Assembly: GCA_017893485.1 (NCBI GenBank)
Contig: CM030363.1
Coordinates: 82,438,230-82,502,229 of the forward strand
Direction: 5' to 3'
Length of the DNA stretch: 64,000 bases
Source of the DNA: Hemerocallis citrina
Taxonomy: Eukaryota; Streptophyta; Magnoliopsida; Asparagales; Asphodelaceae
Part shown: piece after piece, positions 21,544 through 32,416 of the stretch
Layout of the letters: every line of letters starts with the position of its first letter
Position numbering within the stretch: position 1 is the first letter of the stretch
Position numbers and translations under genes: made by a program
Notes under the pieces: generated by a model
What the model was told of the DNA's origin: nothing
Seen by the model: the letters and a program-made list of their open reading frames with translations, nothing else
Database searches by the model: none

Positions 21544-21965
21544 GAGTAATGACATATGTGTAAATATATTGAAGATAGGAGAGGGGCCCACGGTAATGAA
21601 ATGCAAGCAAAATTGCTTTGGCTGTGTCTTCAAGTGGTGATGACGTGGCCTTTGAGTGGGGGCCCACCCGAATAAGAAAGAGAACATGGGAGCACTTGCT
21701 TCTCTTGTGAGGGTGACGTGGAATGGAGCCCACGGGCTCCATGTACACGTGAAAGAGAAAGAGGAGAGTGTGTATTAAAATTTGTTCCACATCGAAAATG
21801 ACACTAGATTAAAATAACTATAAATATAATAACCTATGATTAAGAGTCACCAACCCGGTTAACCACCTTTTGAGAGGCAGCATGTGGTGTGTAGTTGTAT
21901 TATACTATAAATAATGTGTCTGGTAAATTGTATAAATTGTCTGAGCCAGGGGCAGGGGTTTTACA
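21543..21965 (+). mobile_element. 3' LTR of the TRIM-like element, right part
   Basis: Resumes the LTR that began at 7736 and ends GGGGCAGGGGTTTTACA-style at 21965. The last 85 bp match the two 5' LTR tails at 7226-7310 and 7382-7466. It contains TTCCACATCG (21785-21794) and TATAAATA (21819-21826), the likely promoter. The 5-bp flank AGCCA cannot be paired because the 5' LTR start is missing. Confidence 0.65.
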
Positions 21966-22677
21966 AGCCAGCAAGCTCAATCCATGGGGTTGACGTTTTA
22001 TGCCAAAGATGCTGGCTGTTAAGAAGAAGCGGTGGCCGTCGGGAGACCCATAATGAGGCTCGTATCTCTTAGGAACAACGTCCCTCACCCACAGAGTCGC
22101 AGGGACAGCTTGTAGATTGAATTGTATGATTCATAACTTTGTACATGTACATATCTGTAGGAGTACTGGATCTGAATATATAGGTTTGAGATAATTCTCC
22201 GTTTCTTAATGAAATCTCTTTTCGTGCTTGATCCTTGTGGTGCACCTTGTTATCAATATTGATGGACCATCGATTGAATTCTTTGTGGCTAAATAACAAG
22301 CCTTCAAACCTGTTGTGTATAGCTAACGAACTGTCAACAGTGCGTGACGAAGTTAAACGTAGATGTGGGGTTAAAACTTTTGCATGAGGTTATGGGGTTG
22401 TTGGAAGAATTCTCCCGAGCCAATAGTGGTAAACAGGGCTTGTAAATATTTGTAGTGACGCTGGATCTAAATGCGTAGATTTGTGATAGTTCTGTGATTT
22501 GAAGAATTTTTTTCATATGCTTGATCCTTGCTGTCAAGGTTGATGTGCCATCGACTGGATTCTTTGTAGCAAAGGTCCTCAAGTCTGTTGCGTATAGCTA
22601 ACGAACCGTTGACGGTGTGTGATGGAGTTTAGAACTTCTCCGTCTTGAACTTAACTAGTTGTAGGAGCAACTCTGAG
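21966..22677 (-). mobile_element. 3' non-coding region of the Tat-lineage element (left of the Tekay insertion)
   Basis: Continues after the Tekay insertion at 32417, since the 5-bp duplication CTGAG joins both sides. It holds two copies of a unit of about 293 bp (starting near 22158 and 22453) sharing GCTTGATCCTTG, TAGCTAACGAAC and GATCTAA/GATCTGAA words. Tandem repeats downstream of pol are common in Tat/Ogre-type elements. A minus frame at 21960-22088 (RYEPHYGSPDGHRFF) is protein-like but unrecognised. The left boundary of the Tat element is not resolved. Confidence 0.5.
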
Positions 22678-23991
22678 TGTCATGCCCTGCTTCCCAACAA
22701 GAATACGGAATACAGATACGAGACAAAAGCCCAGCGAATGATTTTCATCATCCATAAGCTATACATGCTACATAATTACATGCTACATAATTACATGATC
22801 AAAATCAAGAACGGGTAAACCTAAGTTAATTCATGTCAAGATTTGTTTCGTGAGTCATCTATGGTCAAGTTTTCACAATAGAGACAAAACCCTTCAAGGA
22901 AAACACAAATAAGAGTTGTCTCTAGACCCAACTACACTATAGGTGAACTTTTTGACTTGTATCAAACAAATGAATTGGTGTACAAGTTACTTGCCTTAAT
23001 CGAAGACGAAAATGAAGATTACCAAGAATAACGGGAACGGATCCCGACAATGAACAAAACCCACGAGCGAAAAATCAACGAGCCTACGAACGATCTACAC
23101 GCGCACTCGAGCACGCGCAAGAAAACCCCAAGAGCAAGAGAGCGTGAGGCGGTGGATGGGGAGAAAATGGGAGAGAGATAAAGCACAAGATAAGCCCAAA
23201 GGTTTGGGAACTTGGCTACATGAGGTTGTAATATATAAGGATATATATATAGAGAGTTTGAAGGAGGGGAGGGTGCACACAGCTGACGGCGAAAACAGGT
23301 TAAAAAAAAAGGGGTCGGGTTGGTTAACAGGTGTATTAGAGCTGATAGGGTATGAGTGGTTTATAATGGGTAGTAATTAGGTAATGGGTTGGGTATTTAA
23401 TTATTAGGCTCATGGCTTTTAGGCTTAGTTGGATCATGGGGTTAAGTTAAACAAATCTGAATGCCCTGAATGAATTTGACTTGGTTCAGGGGGAAATGTA
23501 GCTACGGGTAGGGTGCACAAGTAGGAATTGGAAGGTTTTAAACTAGGGAAGTATGTATGAAAGTTTTTAATAGGTGATTAGTAAAAGATTTCTATAGGTC
23601 TGGGAATATATATAAGGTTTGGTTAACAACTAGGATATGAAGCGGGGGATTATAATATATATAGGATTTTATTAGAATGGGCTTTGGGTATAAAAGATCC
23701 AAAATTTGATAGGGCAATAAAAATTAAAAAAATGAATGAATCGAAGTAACAAAATGGAAATAAAATAAATTTAACAGCGAGAATCGAAAATAATGGCACG
23801 AGCAAAATGAATCAAAGACGGACAACGAATCAAGAACTCAAATAAAAGAAGACAAAATAATTAATGAAAATATATTGAAAAAAAAATCCAATATACGGTC
23901 CAAAAGAAATACAAGAGGAATACAAAGAGAGAAAATACACAAAAACAAAAAATACACTCAAAAATACTCAAAATGAAAAACAGGGGTTACA
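22678..23991 (-). mobile_element. 3' LTR of the Tekay element, internally deleted
   Basis: At 1.3 kb it matches only the two ends of the 3.5-kb partner at 28881-32416. The join is near 22760-22800, where the word ACATGCTACATAATT is repeated, and the middle 2.2 kb is missing. It ends GGGGTTACA; the following GGTGGGTAGGAT (minus strand) is the polypurine tract area. Confidence 0.85.
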
Positions 23992-24085
23992 ATCCTACCC
24001 ACCTAACCGAAAAAATTTCATCCTCGAAATTCAAAAGGAAGATACATAGGGTAACCCCAAACAACAAAAAAGGACAAAACGAAAT

Positions 24086-24517
24086 CTACTCAAACAAATA
24101 AGGAAACTTCTGCTGAATCTCCTCCTCCTGCTCCCAAGTCGACTCACTAGGTGAGTGAGGATTCCAAGCAACATGAACCAATTTGATGACCTTGTTTTTA
24201 AGCACTTTCTCCCGCCGATCCACAATAGCAACTGGCAGAATCTCACAAGTCAAATCCGGCCGAACGGTCAACTCAGAGCAGTCGATCACGTGGCTCTCAT
24301 CTCAGAATATCTTCTGAGTTGTGAGACATGGAAAAACATCGTGCACTCCTGATAAAGCTGGCGGCAATGCAAGACGATAGGCCACCTTGCCTACTCGCTC
24401 CAAAATCTCAAACGGTCCAACAAACCTCGGACTAAGCTTGCCCCCGCCAGCGAACCAAATGACACCGCGCCATGGCGATACCTTAAGGAAAACATGGTCA
24501 CCAACAACAAACTCCAA
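24086..24517 (-). pseudogene. Integrase C-terminus: GPY/F module and chromodomain
   Basis: The frame at 24302-24517 has VGDHVFLKVSP, GKLSPRFVGPFEILERVG and YRLALPP, the GPY/F module of chromovirus integrases. After a stop at 24302, the frame at 24086-24289 has ILDR-like VDRREKVLKNKVIKLVHVAW and STWEQEEE, the three-strand plus helix pattern of a chromodomain. Such a domain would steer insertion toward particular chromatin. The stop between them (TGA at 24302) and a shift near the join break the protein. Confidence 0.85.
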
Positions 24518-24550
24518 AGCCCTCCGGTGGACATCAGCCCATCGCCTATG

Positions 24551-25400
24551 TCAATCCTGAGCTGCCTGCAAATGCTTTCTGATCTGAACCACAACATCCA
24601 CTGTCCTGGTGATCAACTCCGGACCCAACAACCTTCTCTCACCAATGTCATCCCAGCACACTGGCGATCTGCACTTCCTCCCATAGAGTGCCTCGAACGG
24701 AGCAGCTTTAATACTACCTTGAAAGCTGTTATTGTACGAGAACTCTATAAGATGCAATTGATCCTCCCAAGATCCGCCAAACTGAAGCATACAGGACCTC
24801 CACATGTCCTCAAGAATCTGAATAGTCCGCTCTGACTGTCCATCAGTCTGGGGATGAAAAGCTGCACTGTACTTTAATTTACTCCCCAAATTGTTCTGAA
24901 AACTCTCCCAAAACTGAGATCTGAATCTCGTATCCCTGTCGGATACAATACTGACTAGAACCCGATGAAGTCTAACAATCTCTTGCATATACCTCTTAGC
25001 TAGGCTCTGAGTAGACTGACCGACACGAAAAGGAATGAAGTGAGCACTCTTTGTCAGACGGTCGAAAATCACCCAAATATTATTATGACCCTTAGGGCTC
25101 CTCGGCAAAGCGGTCACAAAATCCATAGTGAAATGTTCCCACTTCCACTTTGGAATAGGAAGCGGTTGAAGAAGCCCAGCGGTTCTCTGATGCTAACCTA
25201 CTAGCAGATCAAACACTGAGCCACAAACCGAGCAATAGCCCCTTTCATACCATGCCACCAGAAATGAAGCTTCAAATCCCAATACATCTTAGTACTGCCA
25301 GGATGGATAGAATACTAAGACTGATGAGCTTCTTCAAGTAACCTCTGACGAACTTCACCCTTAGGGACACACAACTGGGAACCAAAACGAAGCGGACCAT
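24551..25400 (-). pseudogene. Integrase core (DDE) with HHCC zinc-binding region
   Basis: The frame at 24551-25126 contains MDFVTALPRSPKGHNNIWVI, IVSDRDTRF and QTDGQSERTIQ, carrying the D, D and E catalytic positions. Just upstream, decayed sequence includes HPGSTKMYWDLK and AQCLIC, the HHCC zinc module. The core itself is a continuous frame of about 190 residues; stops and shifts lie at its borders. The enzyme would join element DNA to the chromosome. Confidence 0.85.
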
Positions 25401-25456
25401 CAGTATGAATAACCATGTCCGTTCTGGACCCTAGACTCAACCTTAGCTCGAAAACC

Positions 25457-26029
25457 TTACAACTGCGCATCACCGGCTTGTGCCTCTTTAATCTGCTCAA
25501 CAAGAGACGAATGCAGCTGAAGCGCCAAACAACTCTGACCAGAACTCGGCAACACAACATCCAGCTCCAACCTCCTCATCTGCTCAATGAGGTCACTCTG
25601 CTGAGTAAGAAATATAACTACTGGTCTCTTGCTCAAAGCATCAGACACCAAGTTTACTTTACCAGGATAGTATTGCAAACTGATGTCATAATCGGTCATA
25701 AGTTCCAACCAATGCCTTTGCCTCATGTTCAACTCCTTCTGGGTGAAGACGTACTTGAGACTTTTGTGGTCTGTAAAGATCTCCACTCGGTCTTCAAGTA
25801 AATAATGTCTCCACAGCTTCAAAGCATAAATCACTGCCGCTAACTCCAAGTCATGAGTAGGATAGTTCTTCTCATGTGTTCTCAACTGCCTCGATGCATA
25901 CGCAACGACTTGGCCCTTCTGCATCAAAACTGCTCCAAGACCTTTACCAGAAGCATCACAGTGAACTACAAATCTGCCTGAACCATCTGGAATAGTCAAC
26001 ACAGGTGCTGACATCAATAAGTTCTTCAA
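25457..26029 (-). pseudogene. RNase H domain of the Tekay element
   Basis: An open frame of 190 codons with [35 protein letters not shown] and [12 protein letters not shown], the acidic active-site pattern (D, E, D) of gypsy RNase H, followed by DALSKRP. It removes the RNA strand during reverse transcription. It is separated from the reverse transcriptase by stops near 26070. Confidence 0.85.
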
Positions 26030-26071
26030 CTCAACAAAAGACTCATTGCACTCATCAGACCACCAAAACTT

Positions 26072-26835
26072 CTAATCCTTCCCAGTAAATTTAGTCAATG
26101 GACCTGCTATCTTTGAAAAATCTTGGACGAACATCCGATAATAGCCAGCTAAACAAAAAAACTTCTGACCTCTGAAACTGACTTGGGAATAGGCTAATCC
26201 TTCACATCCTCGATCATGGCTGGATCCACAGAAACACCATCGAATATGCCCCAAGAAAGAAATCCTGTCGAGCCAAAACTCGCACTTGCTGAGTTTCCCA
26301 TAAAGCTGATTCTCTCTTAAAGTCTGCAGAACCACTCTAAGATGCTCAACTTAATCTTCCCGATTCCGTGAATACACCGAAATATCATCAATGAAGACCA
26401 CCATAAATCTATCCAAGAACTAAGAGAAGACCTGGTTCATAAGACTCATGCATACAGCAGCGCGTTCGTAACTCCGAACGGCATCATAAGATACTCATAG
26501 TGCCCATATCTAGTCCTGAAAGCAGTCTTCTGTATATCTGCAGCCCTCACCTTGAATTGGTGATACCCAGAACGAAGATCAAACTTCAAGAAAACAGTAG
26601 CCCTACTCAACTGATCAAACAAATCATCGATCCTGAGCAACGGATACCGATTCTTCACAGTAACTCTGTTCAGTTCCCGATAATCCATGCAGAGTCGTCG
26701 ACTACCATCCTTCTTCTCAACAAAAAGGACCAGAGCACCCCAAGGCGAAACACTAGGTCTGATGAAACTCAAATCAAGAACTGTTAAATCTACACCTTAA
26801 GCTCTGCCAGCTCAACCGGTACCATCCTGTAGGGA
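26072..26835 (-). pseudogene. Reverse transcriptase of the Tekay element, frameshifted
   Basis: The frame at 26446-26772 has [33 protein letters not shown] and MMPFGVTNA. The catalytic motif FIDD lies at 26384-26395 in another frame, and the remainder (GKLSKCEFWL...FLGH) is at 26072-26335. At least two shifts divide the domain. Motif spacing matches Ty3/gypsy reverse transcriptases. Confidence 0.85.
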
Positions 26836-26851
26836 CTCTTCGATATCGGTG

Positions 26852-27380
26852 CTATTCCAGGATGAACATCAATACCGATTTCACTTCCCTATCAGGGGGT
26901 AAGCCAGACAACTCATCTTGAAAAATATCCAAGAAATTCCGAACTACTAGAGGCACAGCCTCACAACCTGAGTGCAATTCCATCTCACAATCCACCTGTT
27001 CAACTACAGTCTTTGCTCGGCCAAGGAAAGACTCCCTGACATGGAACTCGAATTCTGCTTGATCTGGAATTCTGAAGACAACTTTCTTAGTACGGCAATC
27101 AATAATGACATGGGCTTCACCTAACCAATCCATACCGAGAATAACGTCGAATCCCGAATTTCCAATTATAATCAGGTTGGGTTTGAAATCTGCGCCTCCA
27201 ATAACAATGGGACATTGCCTGCACTCACAGGAACATAACCACCTGTCACTATGTTCCAAGCCTCTGACATGTTGCTGCATTCTAACTGATGGCGAGTGAC
27301 AAATCGAGAGGAGACAAAAGAATGGGTTGCCCCAGAATAAAAAAGAATATAGGCAGGAAAAGAGCAAATAAGAATGATAC
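26852..27380 (-). pseudogene. Aspartic protease region, active-site Asp lost and frameshifted
   Basis: After intron 2 the coding continues at 27380 with GIILICSFPAYILFYSGATH and SFVSSRF. The expected DSGA catalytic motif reads YSGA, so the aspartate is replaced by tyrosine (GAT to TAT type change). A one-base deletion near 27219 shifts the frame; in the next frame the protease continues through FDVILGMDWLGEAHV. Another one-base loss near 26887 precedes the reverse transcriptase. Confidence 0.85.
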
Positions 27381-27528
27381 CTAAAAGGAATCAAAGATAA
27401 GGAGAAAGCATAAACAATTAAGGGTAAGGGAAAAACAACAATGTAGGAAGATAACATAAAGAAGTAAAGCAAGACCAAAAGAAAAAAAACAAAAGAGAAA
27501 TAAACATCAAAACAACAAAAAAATATAC
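27381..27528 (-). other. Intron-like insertion 2 (148 bp) at the gag-protease junction
   Basis: On the minus strand the sequence reads TAG|GTATAT at the left end and CCTTTTAG|GTATC at the right end, with a T-rich interior. Removing exactly these 148 bases restores one continuous frame from the Gag tail (AETAKGVVV) into the protease start (GIILIC). The length is not a multiple of three. The same donor position is present in two gag-only relatives at 55283 and 60821. Confidence 0.8.
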
Positions 27529-28156
27529 CTACCACAACCCCTTTAGCGGTCTCAGCATCTGCAGCAGCCAAGTTGAAAGCCTGACCTCTCCTCGGAACAA
27601 CAGTCCTCTGACCGACAATCTGATACTGGGGAGGAAGCGGTGGCCTAACTGGACCACGAACTAGAACTGCCGGCTGGACAGGACCACGGACTGGAAGAGT
27701 CACCCTCTGCTGTGGACAATCCCGCAAAGTGTGGTCAGGAGCACCACAAGCAAAATAGCGGCGATTGGTTCGCCTGCAGTCCTTGCGCTCATGCCCGACA
27801 AGTCGGCAAAAGTCGCAAAAACCACCCCTCTGGGAACCAGCAGAAGAGTAAGGAGCTGCCCTAACTGGATGGGCGGGAACCTGCCTCTGAATAGGCCCAC
27901 CAGAAGGCCTAGCAACAGCAGCGAGAACAGTCCGCTGAGAAGGAGTCACCTCACCGCGAGCCTGCTCCTGAGCTTGGGCTGCCTCAAGAGCCTCAGTGTA
28001 GGTACGCAAGCGAAGAGAGACAAGATGCCTCTTGATATCCTGCTCAAGCCCATTTGTGAATCTACGAGCCCTATCCTCTTCGGTTGCCACATGAACGGCA
28101 GCGAAGCGGCTAAGTCTAGTAAACTTAGCTGCGTACTCATCCACTGACCTGGAACC
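27529..28156 (-). CDS. Gag, C-terminal half with two zinc knuckles (Tekay)
   Basis: Begins at GSRSVDEYAAKFTRLSRFA after intron 1 and continues through the capsid C-terminus, then CDFCRLVGHERKDC, an intact CCHC knuckle that binds RNA. A second knuckle reads YFACGAPDHTLRDC, with the first Cys changed to Tyr. The frame has no stop over this span. Gag packages the element RNA. An annotation starting at the in-frame ATG near 28207 would wrongly include intron 1 sequence. Confidence 0.8.
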
Positions 28157-28231
28157 CTGTTGCAAGAAAGTCCATGTTACAACATTGTTTGAAAAATTAT
28201 GTAACAAAATTCAAAATAAAATTGACTTAAC
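28157..28231 (-). other. Intron-like insertion 1 (75 bp) inside gag
   Basis: The minus strand reads AAACAG|GTTAAG at the start and TTTCTTGCAACAG|GGTTCC at the end. Removing the 75 bases joins FLALKQ directly to GSRSVDEY, the continuous order expected in Tekay Gag. Unspliced, the frame meets a stop six codons in. The homologous place in the gag-only relatives (55820-55850 and 61365-61390) has no insertion, so this intron is specific to this element or was lost there. Confidence 0.75.
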
Positions 28232-28747
28232 CTGTTTTAGGGCCAGGAATTGCTGTTCCATCTCAACTTGAGTACTAGTGGGGAAGAACTTCTCCAAGAA
28301 TCTCCGAGTAAAAGTAGCCCAAGCAATAGGCCTCTCATGATGCTCAGACTCGGCCATCCACCAGATATGGGCCATGTCCACCAGCTGGATGGAAACCACG
28401 TCCACCCGATCAGCCTCGGCAACACGGGCTACTAATAACAAGCGCTCATTCCGGATCAACCACTGTTCAGCCTCCAAAGGCATCTCAGTGCCGAAAAAAC
28501 GGTCGGGATGCAGCCTCATAAAATCTGTAACTGTCCCTAGACGAGGCGGAAGATTTGCCTGCACAGGCACGACAGGAGGCGGAACCCGGGCAGTTTCAAG
28601 AGCAGCTATCACAAGATCACTGTGGTTTTGCTGCTGATTAATCAGCCGCTCAAGCACAGCAGTGACAGCCTCAATCGGATCAACCTGCGATTGAGAAGTA
28701 GAACCTCTGCGAGCTATAGTCGGCACAAAACCAAAAATAATTAGCAT
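28232..28747 (-). CDS. Gag, N-terminal half (Tekay retrotransposon capsid)
   Basis: An open frame beginning near 28747, about 110 bp inside the primer binding site, with DFMRLHPDRFFG, EAEQWLIRNERLL and PIAWATFTRRFLEKFFP, the conserved retrotransposon gag signature. The frame ends at intron 1. The exact start is uncertain; a later start at PTIARRGST is possible because the first residues are hydrophobic and unlike other Gags. Confidence 0.8.
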
Positions 28748-28858
28748 CCAGAATCAGAGTTGGTATAAATTTATTTATGTATGCATGGTCGGTGAAAAGT
28801 TGTGCAGATCCCAGTTTGTCTAATATATTAGGCAACTAATACATTAGCCAAACCTGGT

Positions 28859-28870
28859 GCTCTGATACCA
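28859..28870 (-). promoter_or_regulatory. Primer binding site of the Tekay element
   Basis: The minus strand reads TGGTATCAGAGC, a perfect initiator-Met-tRNA-type primer site, 10 bases inside the 5' LTR that ends at 28881. Confidence 0.95.
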
Positions 28871-28880
28871 CTAAAAACCC

Positions 28881-31800
28881 TGTCACGCCCCGCTTTCCAA
28901 CAAGAATACGGAATACGGATACGAGACAAAAGCCCAGCGAATGATTTTCATCATCCATAAGCTGTTCAAGAATCTTTACAAAATTTCACAAGATAATCAG
29001 AGTCGAAAGCAAAAGATACAACCAGAAATGCATAATTGAAACAAGATACCAACAGAAATTACTTGAAACCAAATATAATAATCTCAAATAATCAAATTCT
29101 GAACAAGTCAAATATCCTGGGTCACATCGCCCAAATACACATAAATATCCAAGTAATCAAGTACATTTTATTCAAGTTCAAGCAACAAATAATAATAATA
29201 ATAAAGCAGAAACTCCAGCGCTAATACATCATCTCGCCAATACCATCTGGCAGCCGACCATCCTGACCTGCAATTAGTAAATTTGCAGGAGAATGAAGAA
29301 GAAAAACAAGTACCCATCAATTACAAATTACGGGCCACTTATAATGTAGGATACAAGTACATAGGATAGGTAAATCTATGTAACAAACCTAGCATGGTAT
29401 AATTATGAATACAAGATATAAATTATAGCATGGCAAGATGAGCAAGTATAATAGCATGTGTCGAGTGTCAAGTAAACAAGTGTCATGCATCAAGTAATTA
29501 GTATAAAGAATCATGTAATTATGTAGCATGTATCAAGTATCAAATCTCATTTATCAAGTAGTCAAGTGTCAAGTAGGCATGTATCATGTTCAAGTGTCAT
29601 GTAAGCATGTATCATGTTCAAGTGTCAAATTTAAGTCTTGTAGTTGTTACTATCTAGGTAGCACTTCATGTATCCCAGTTTTTACTACATGGTTACTACA
29701 ACAAACATGTTTTAGATTTTGTAGGGGACCATAAAGGGCAGTGTACTCAGGGACAAGCTCCACGTATCATGTAATCATGTATCATGTAAACAAGCTCCAA
29801 AATACAAACAAGCTCCAGTGTCATGTGTGTACATGTCATGTATATTGTGTCAAGCTCCACATGTAAACAAGCTCCAATAATCACTAGGTTCTTTCGAGTA
29901 CACGTTTCTGCACTATCCACTACTAGATCTTTTCCTTAACTCCGGATTGGTTATTTATTATTAATGTCAAACATGCATGTAGGTGTGCAAAACATAAGAA
30001 TAACATGGCATGATCATGTGTCAAGTTCAAGTTGCAAGATAACATGTACGTGTGCAAGATATCTCATAAAAGAATAAAATAGACAAATCTCAAGTTCAGG
30101 ACAGCAAGACCATTCTGTAGTAAAACAGTGATTTCTAGTATTATAAACAAGCAAAACTGGATCCGTCGAAGGATCTGGAAAATAGACTTCCACACGAATC
30201 CGGCGAATATAAATAATTCCTATATTAGTTCACAAAAACATAACTCAAAATTGGTTTGAATACAAAAAATAGGTTCAGTCAGAAATCAGAAAAACAAATT
30301 CAAGAACAGGAAAACAACATGAAAACTCAATAAATAAATCTACGAAAAATCTGGGGTATTCCTCTATATGTCCAGTATCTAAATATAAAGTTTCAATTTT
30401 TTTCTGTGAAATTAGATCATTCATCAAAAATAAGAAAGCATCAAGAAAAAAAAGTTTGGCAAATATGGAATTCCCAACACTGCTGTACAAAAACTAAGAT
30501 ATCTCGCAACCAGTGAAACCAAATCCAATTCCGCCAAAGGGATATGAAAATAGATAACATATACTAACTTTCACATTTCACAACCATTTTTCATACAGTA
30601 AAAGGAATCATAGTGAAAATAAGGTTCTTTACAGAACATCGAGCAAAATACAGCAATTATAGATTTCATAAACGAGCATGAAATATCACATAAAACTCAT
30701 CAATAAAATTCACCAAAATCCTGGATAATCCCTAACGGTAATCCCTAACTTGATAAAGAAACACTGACCAAAGTTTTGGGTCAAAATAATATATGTAGCA
30801 TAGTTCTTTAAAATGATTTGTCATCAAAATTACCGAGAAACAGAATCTGGAAACGATCGACACCTCTGTACTAAAACAGTCATAAGTCACTCATACGAAA
30901 TCAAAATCGAGCAAGACAAGAGGGGTTTGAAAATAGAAGAAATTATCTAAAATTCATATTTTATACCGAAATTAAGATACTGACTTTAACACAGTTCAAA
31001 ACAGCAAACAAGACAGAACAGCGACCAAATATAGATTTTTCCTTTAAAAATAAAATCAACATAGATTCAAGAAAATTGATCCAAATACATCCAAACATGA
31101 AATCGAGTCTACAAAGTGTCTAGAAATCATAATTTAGGGTATCTAACATGTCCACGCCAAGAATTTCACATGGGACTCCACCAAAATATGAATTTACACA
31201 CAAGTCTCACATACATGATCAAAATCTAGAACGGGTAAACCTAAGTTAATTCATGCCAAGATTTGTGTCGAGAGTCATATATGGTCAAGTTTTCACAATA
31301 AAGACAAAATTCATCAAGGAAAACACAAATAAGAGTCATTTCTAGACCCAACTATACTATAGGTAAACTCTTTGACTTGTATCAAACAAATGAATTGGAG
31401 TACAAGTTACTTGTCTTAATCAAAGATGAAAACGAAGAACACCAAGAATAACGGGAAACGGATCCCGACAACGAACAAAACCCACAAGCGAAAAATCAAC
31501 GAGCCCACGAACGATCTACACGAGCACTCGAGCATGCACAAGAAAATTCCAAAAGCAAGAGAGCACGAGACGGTGGATGGGGAGAAAACGGGATAGAGAT
31601 AAAGTATAGGATAGGCGCAAAGGTTTGGGAACTTAGCTGCATGAGGTTGTGGCCTGAAGGAGGGAAGGGTGCACACAGCTGACGGCGGAAACAAGTAAAA
31701 AAATAAATGGGTCAGGTTGGTTAATAGGTGTATTAGAGTTGATAGGGTATTAGTGGTTTATAATGGGTAGTAATTAGGTAATGGGTTGGGTATTTAATTA

Positions 31801-32416
31801 TTAGGCTCATGGCTTTTAGGGTTAGTTGGATCATGGGGTTAGGGTTAGTTGGATCATGGGGTTAAGTTAAACAAATCTGAATGCCCTGAATGAATTTGAC
31901 TTGGTTTTGGGGGAAATGTAGCTACGGGTAGGGTGCACAGGTAGGAATTGGAAGGTTTTAAACTAGGAAAGTATGTATGAAGATTTTAATAGGTGATTAG
32001 TAAAAGATTTCTATAGATCTGGGAATATATATAAGGTATGGTTAACAACTAGGATATAAAGTGGGGGATTATAATATATATAGGATTTTATTAGAATGGG
32101 CTTTGGGTATAAAAGATCCAAAATTTGATAGGGCAAAAATAAAAATAAAAATGAATGAATCGAAGTAACAAAATGGAAATAAAATAAATTTAATAGTGAG
32201 AATCGAAAATAGTGGCACGAGCAAAACGAATCAAAGACGGACAACGAATCAAGAACTCAAATAAATGAAGACAAAATAATTAATGAAAATATATTGAAAC
32301 AAAAAAAAAATCCATTATACGGTCCAAAAGAAATACAAGAGGAATACAAAGAGAGAAAATACACCAAAACAAAAAATGCATTCAAAAATACCCAAAATGA
32401 AAAACAGGGGTTACAC
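28881..32416 (-). mobile_element. 5' LTR of the Tekay element (full length, 3.5 kb)
   Basis: Starts TGTCACGCCCCGCTTTCC and ends GGGGTTACA at 32416. It includes a degenerate run of CAAGT/CATGTAT-type words at about 29450-29870 and AT-rich stretches with no gene. The phrase GGTTAGTTGGATCATGGGG is tandemly duplicated at about 31820-31865; the partner LTR has a single copy. Confidence 0.9.

Larger units (their letters stand above)
22678..32416 (-). mobile_element. Tekay/Del-type chromovirus (Ty3/gypsy), nearly complete but defective
   Basis: A minus-strand element with LTRs at 22678-23991 and 28881-32416 and 5-bp target duplications CTGAG (22673-22677 and 32417-32421). The order gag, protease, reverse transcriptase, RNase H, integrase, GPY/F and chromodomain defines a chromovirus. 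The primer binding site is at 28859-28870 and a purine-rich tract lies next to 23991. Two intron-like insertions interrupt gag and the gag-protease junction. Several frameshifts and at least two lost key residues make it non-functional. It sits in the 3' region of the Tat element. Confidence 0.9.

Noticed and set aside
21409..21790. Tyr/Ile-repeat frames over (TA)n
   Set aside because: Direct translations of the microsatellite; not proteins.
26852..28207. A single 451-residue Gag-protease protein with a membrane segment
   Set aside because: The hydrophobic part is the T-rich intron read through, and the start lies in intron 1.
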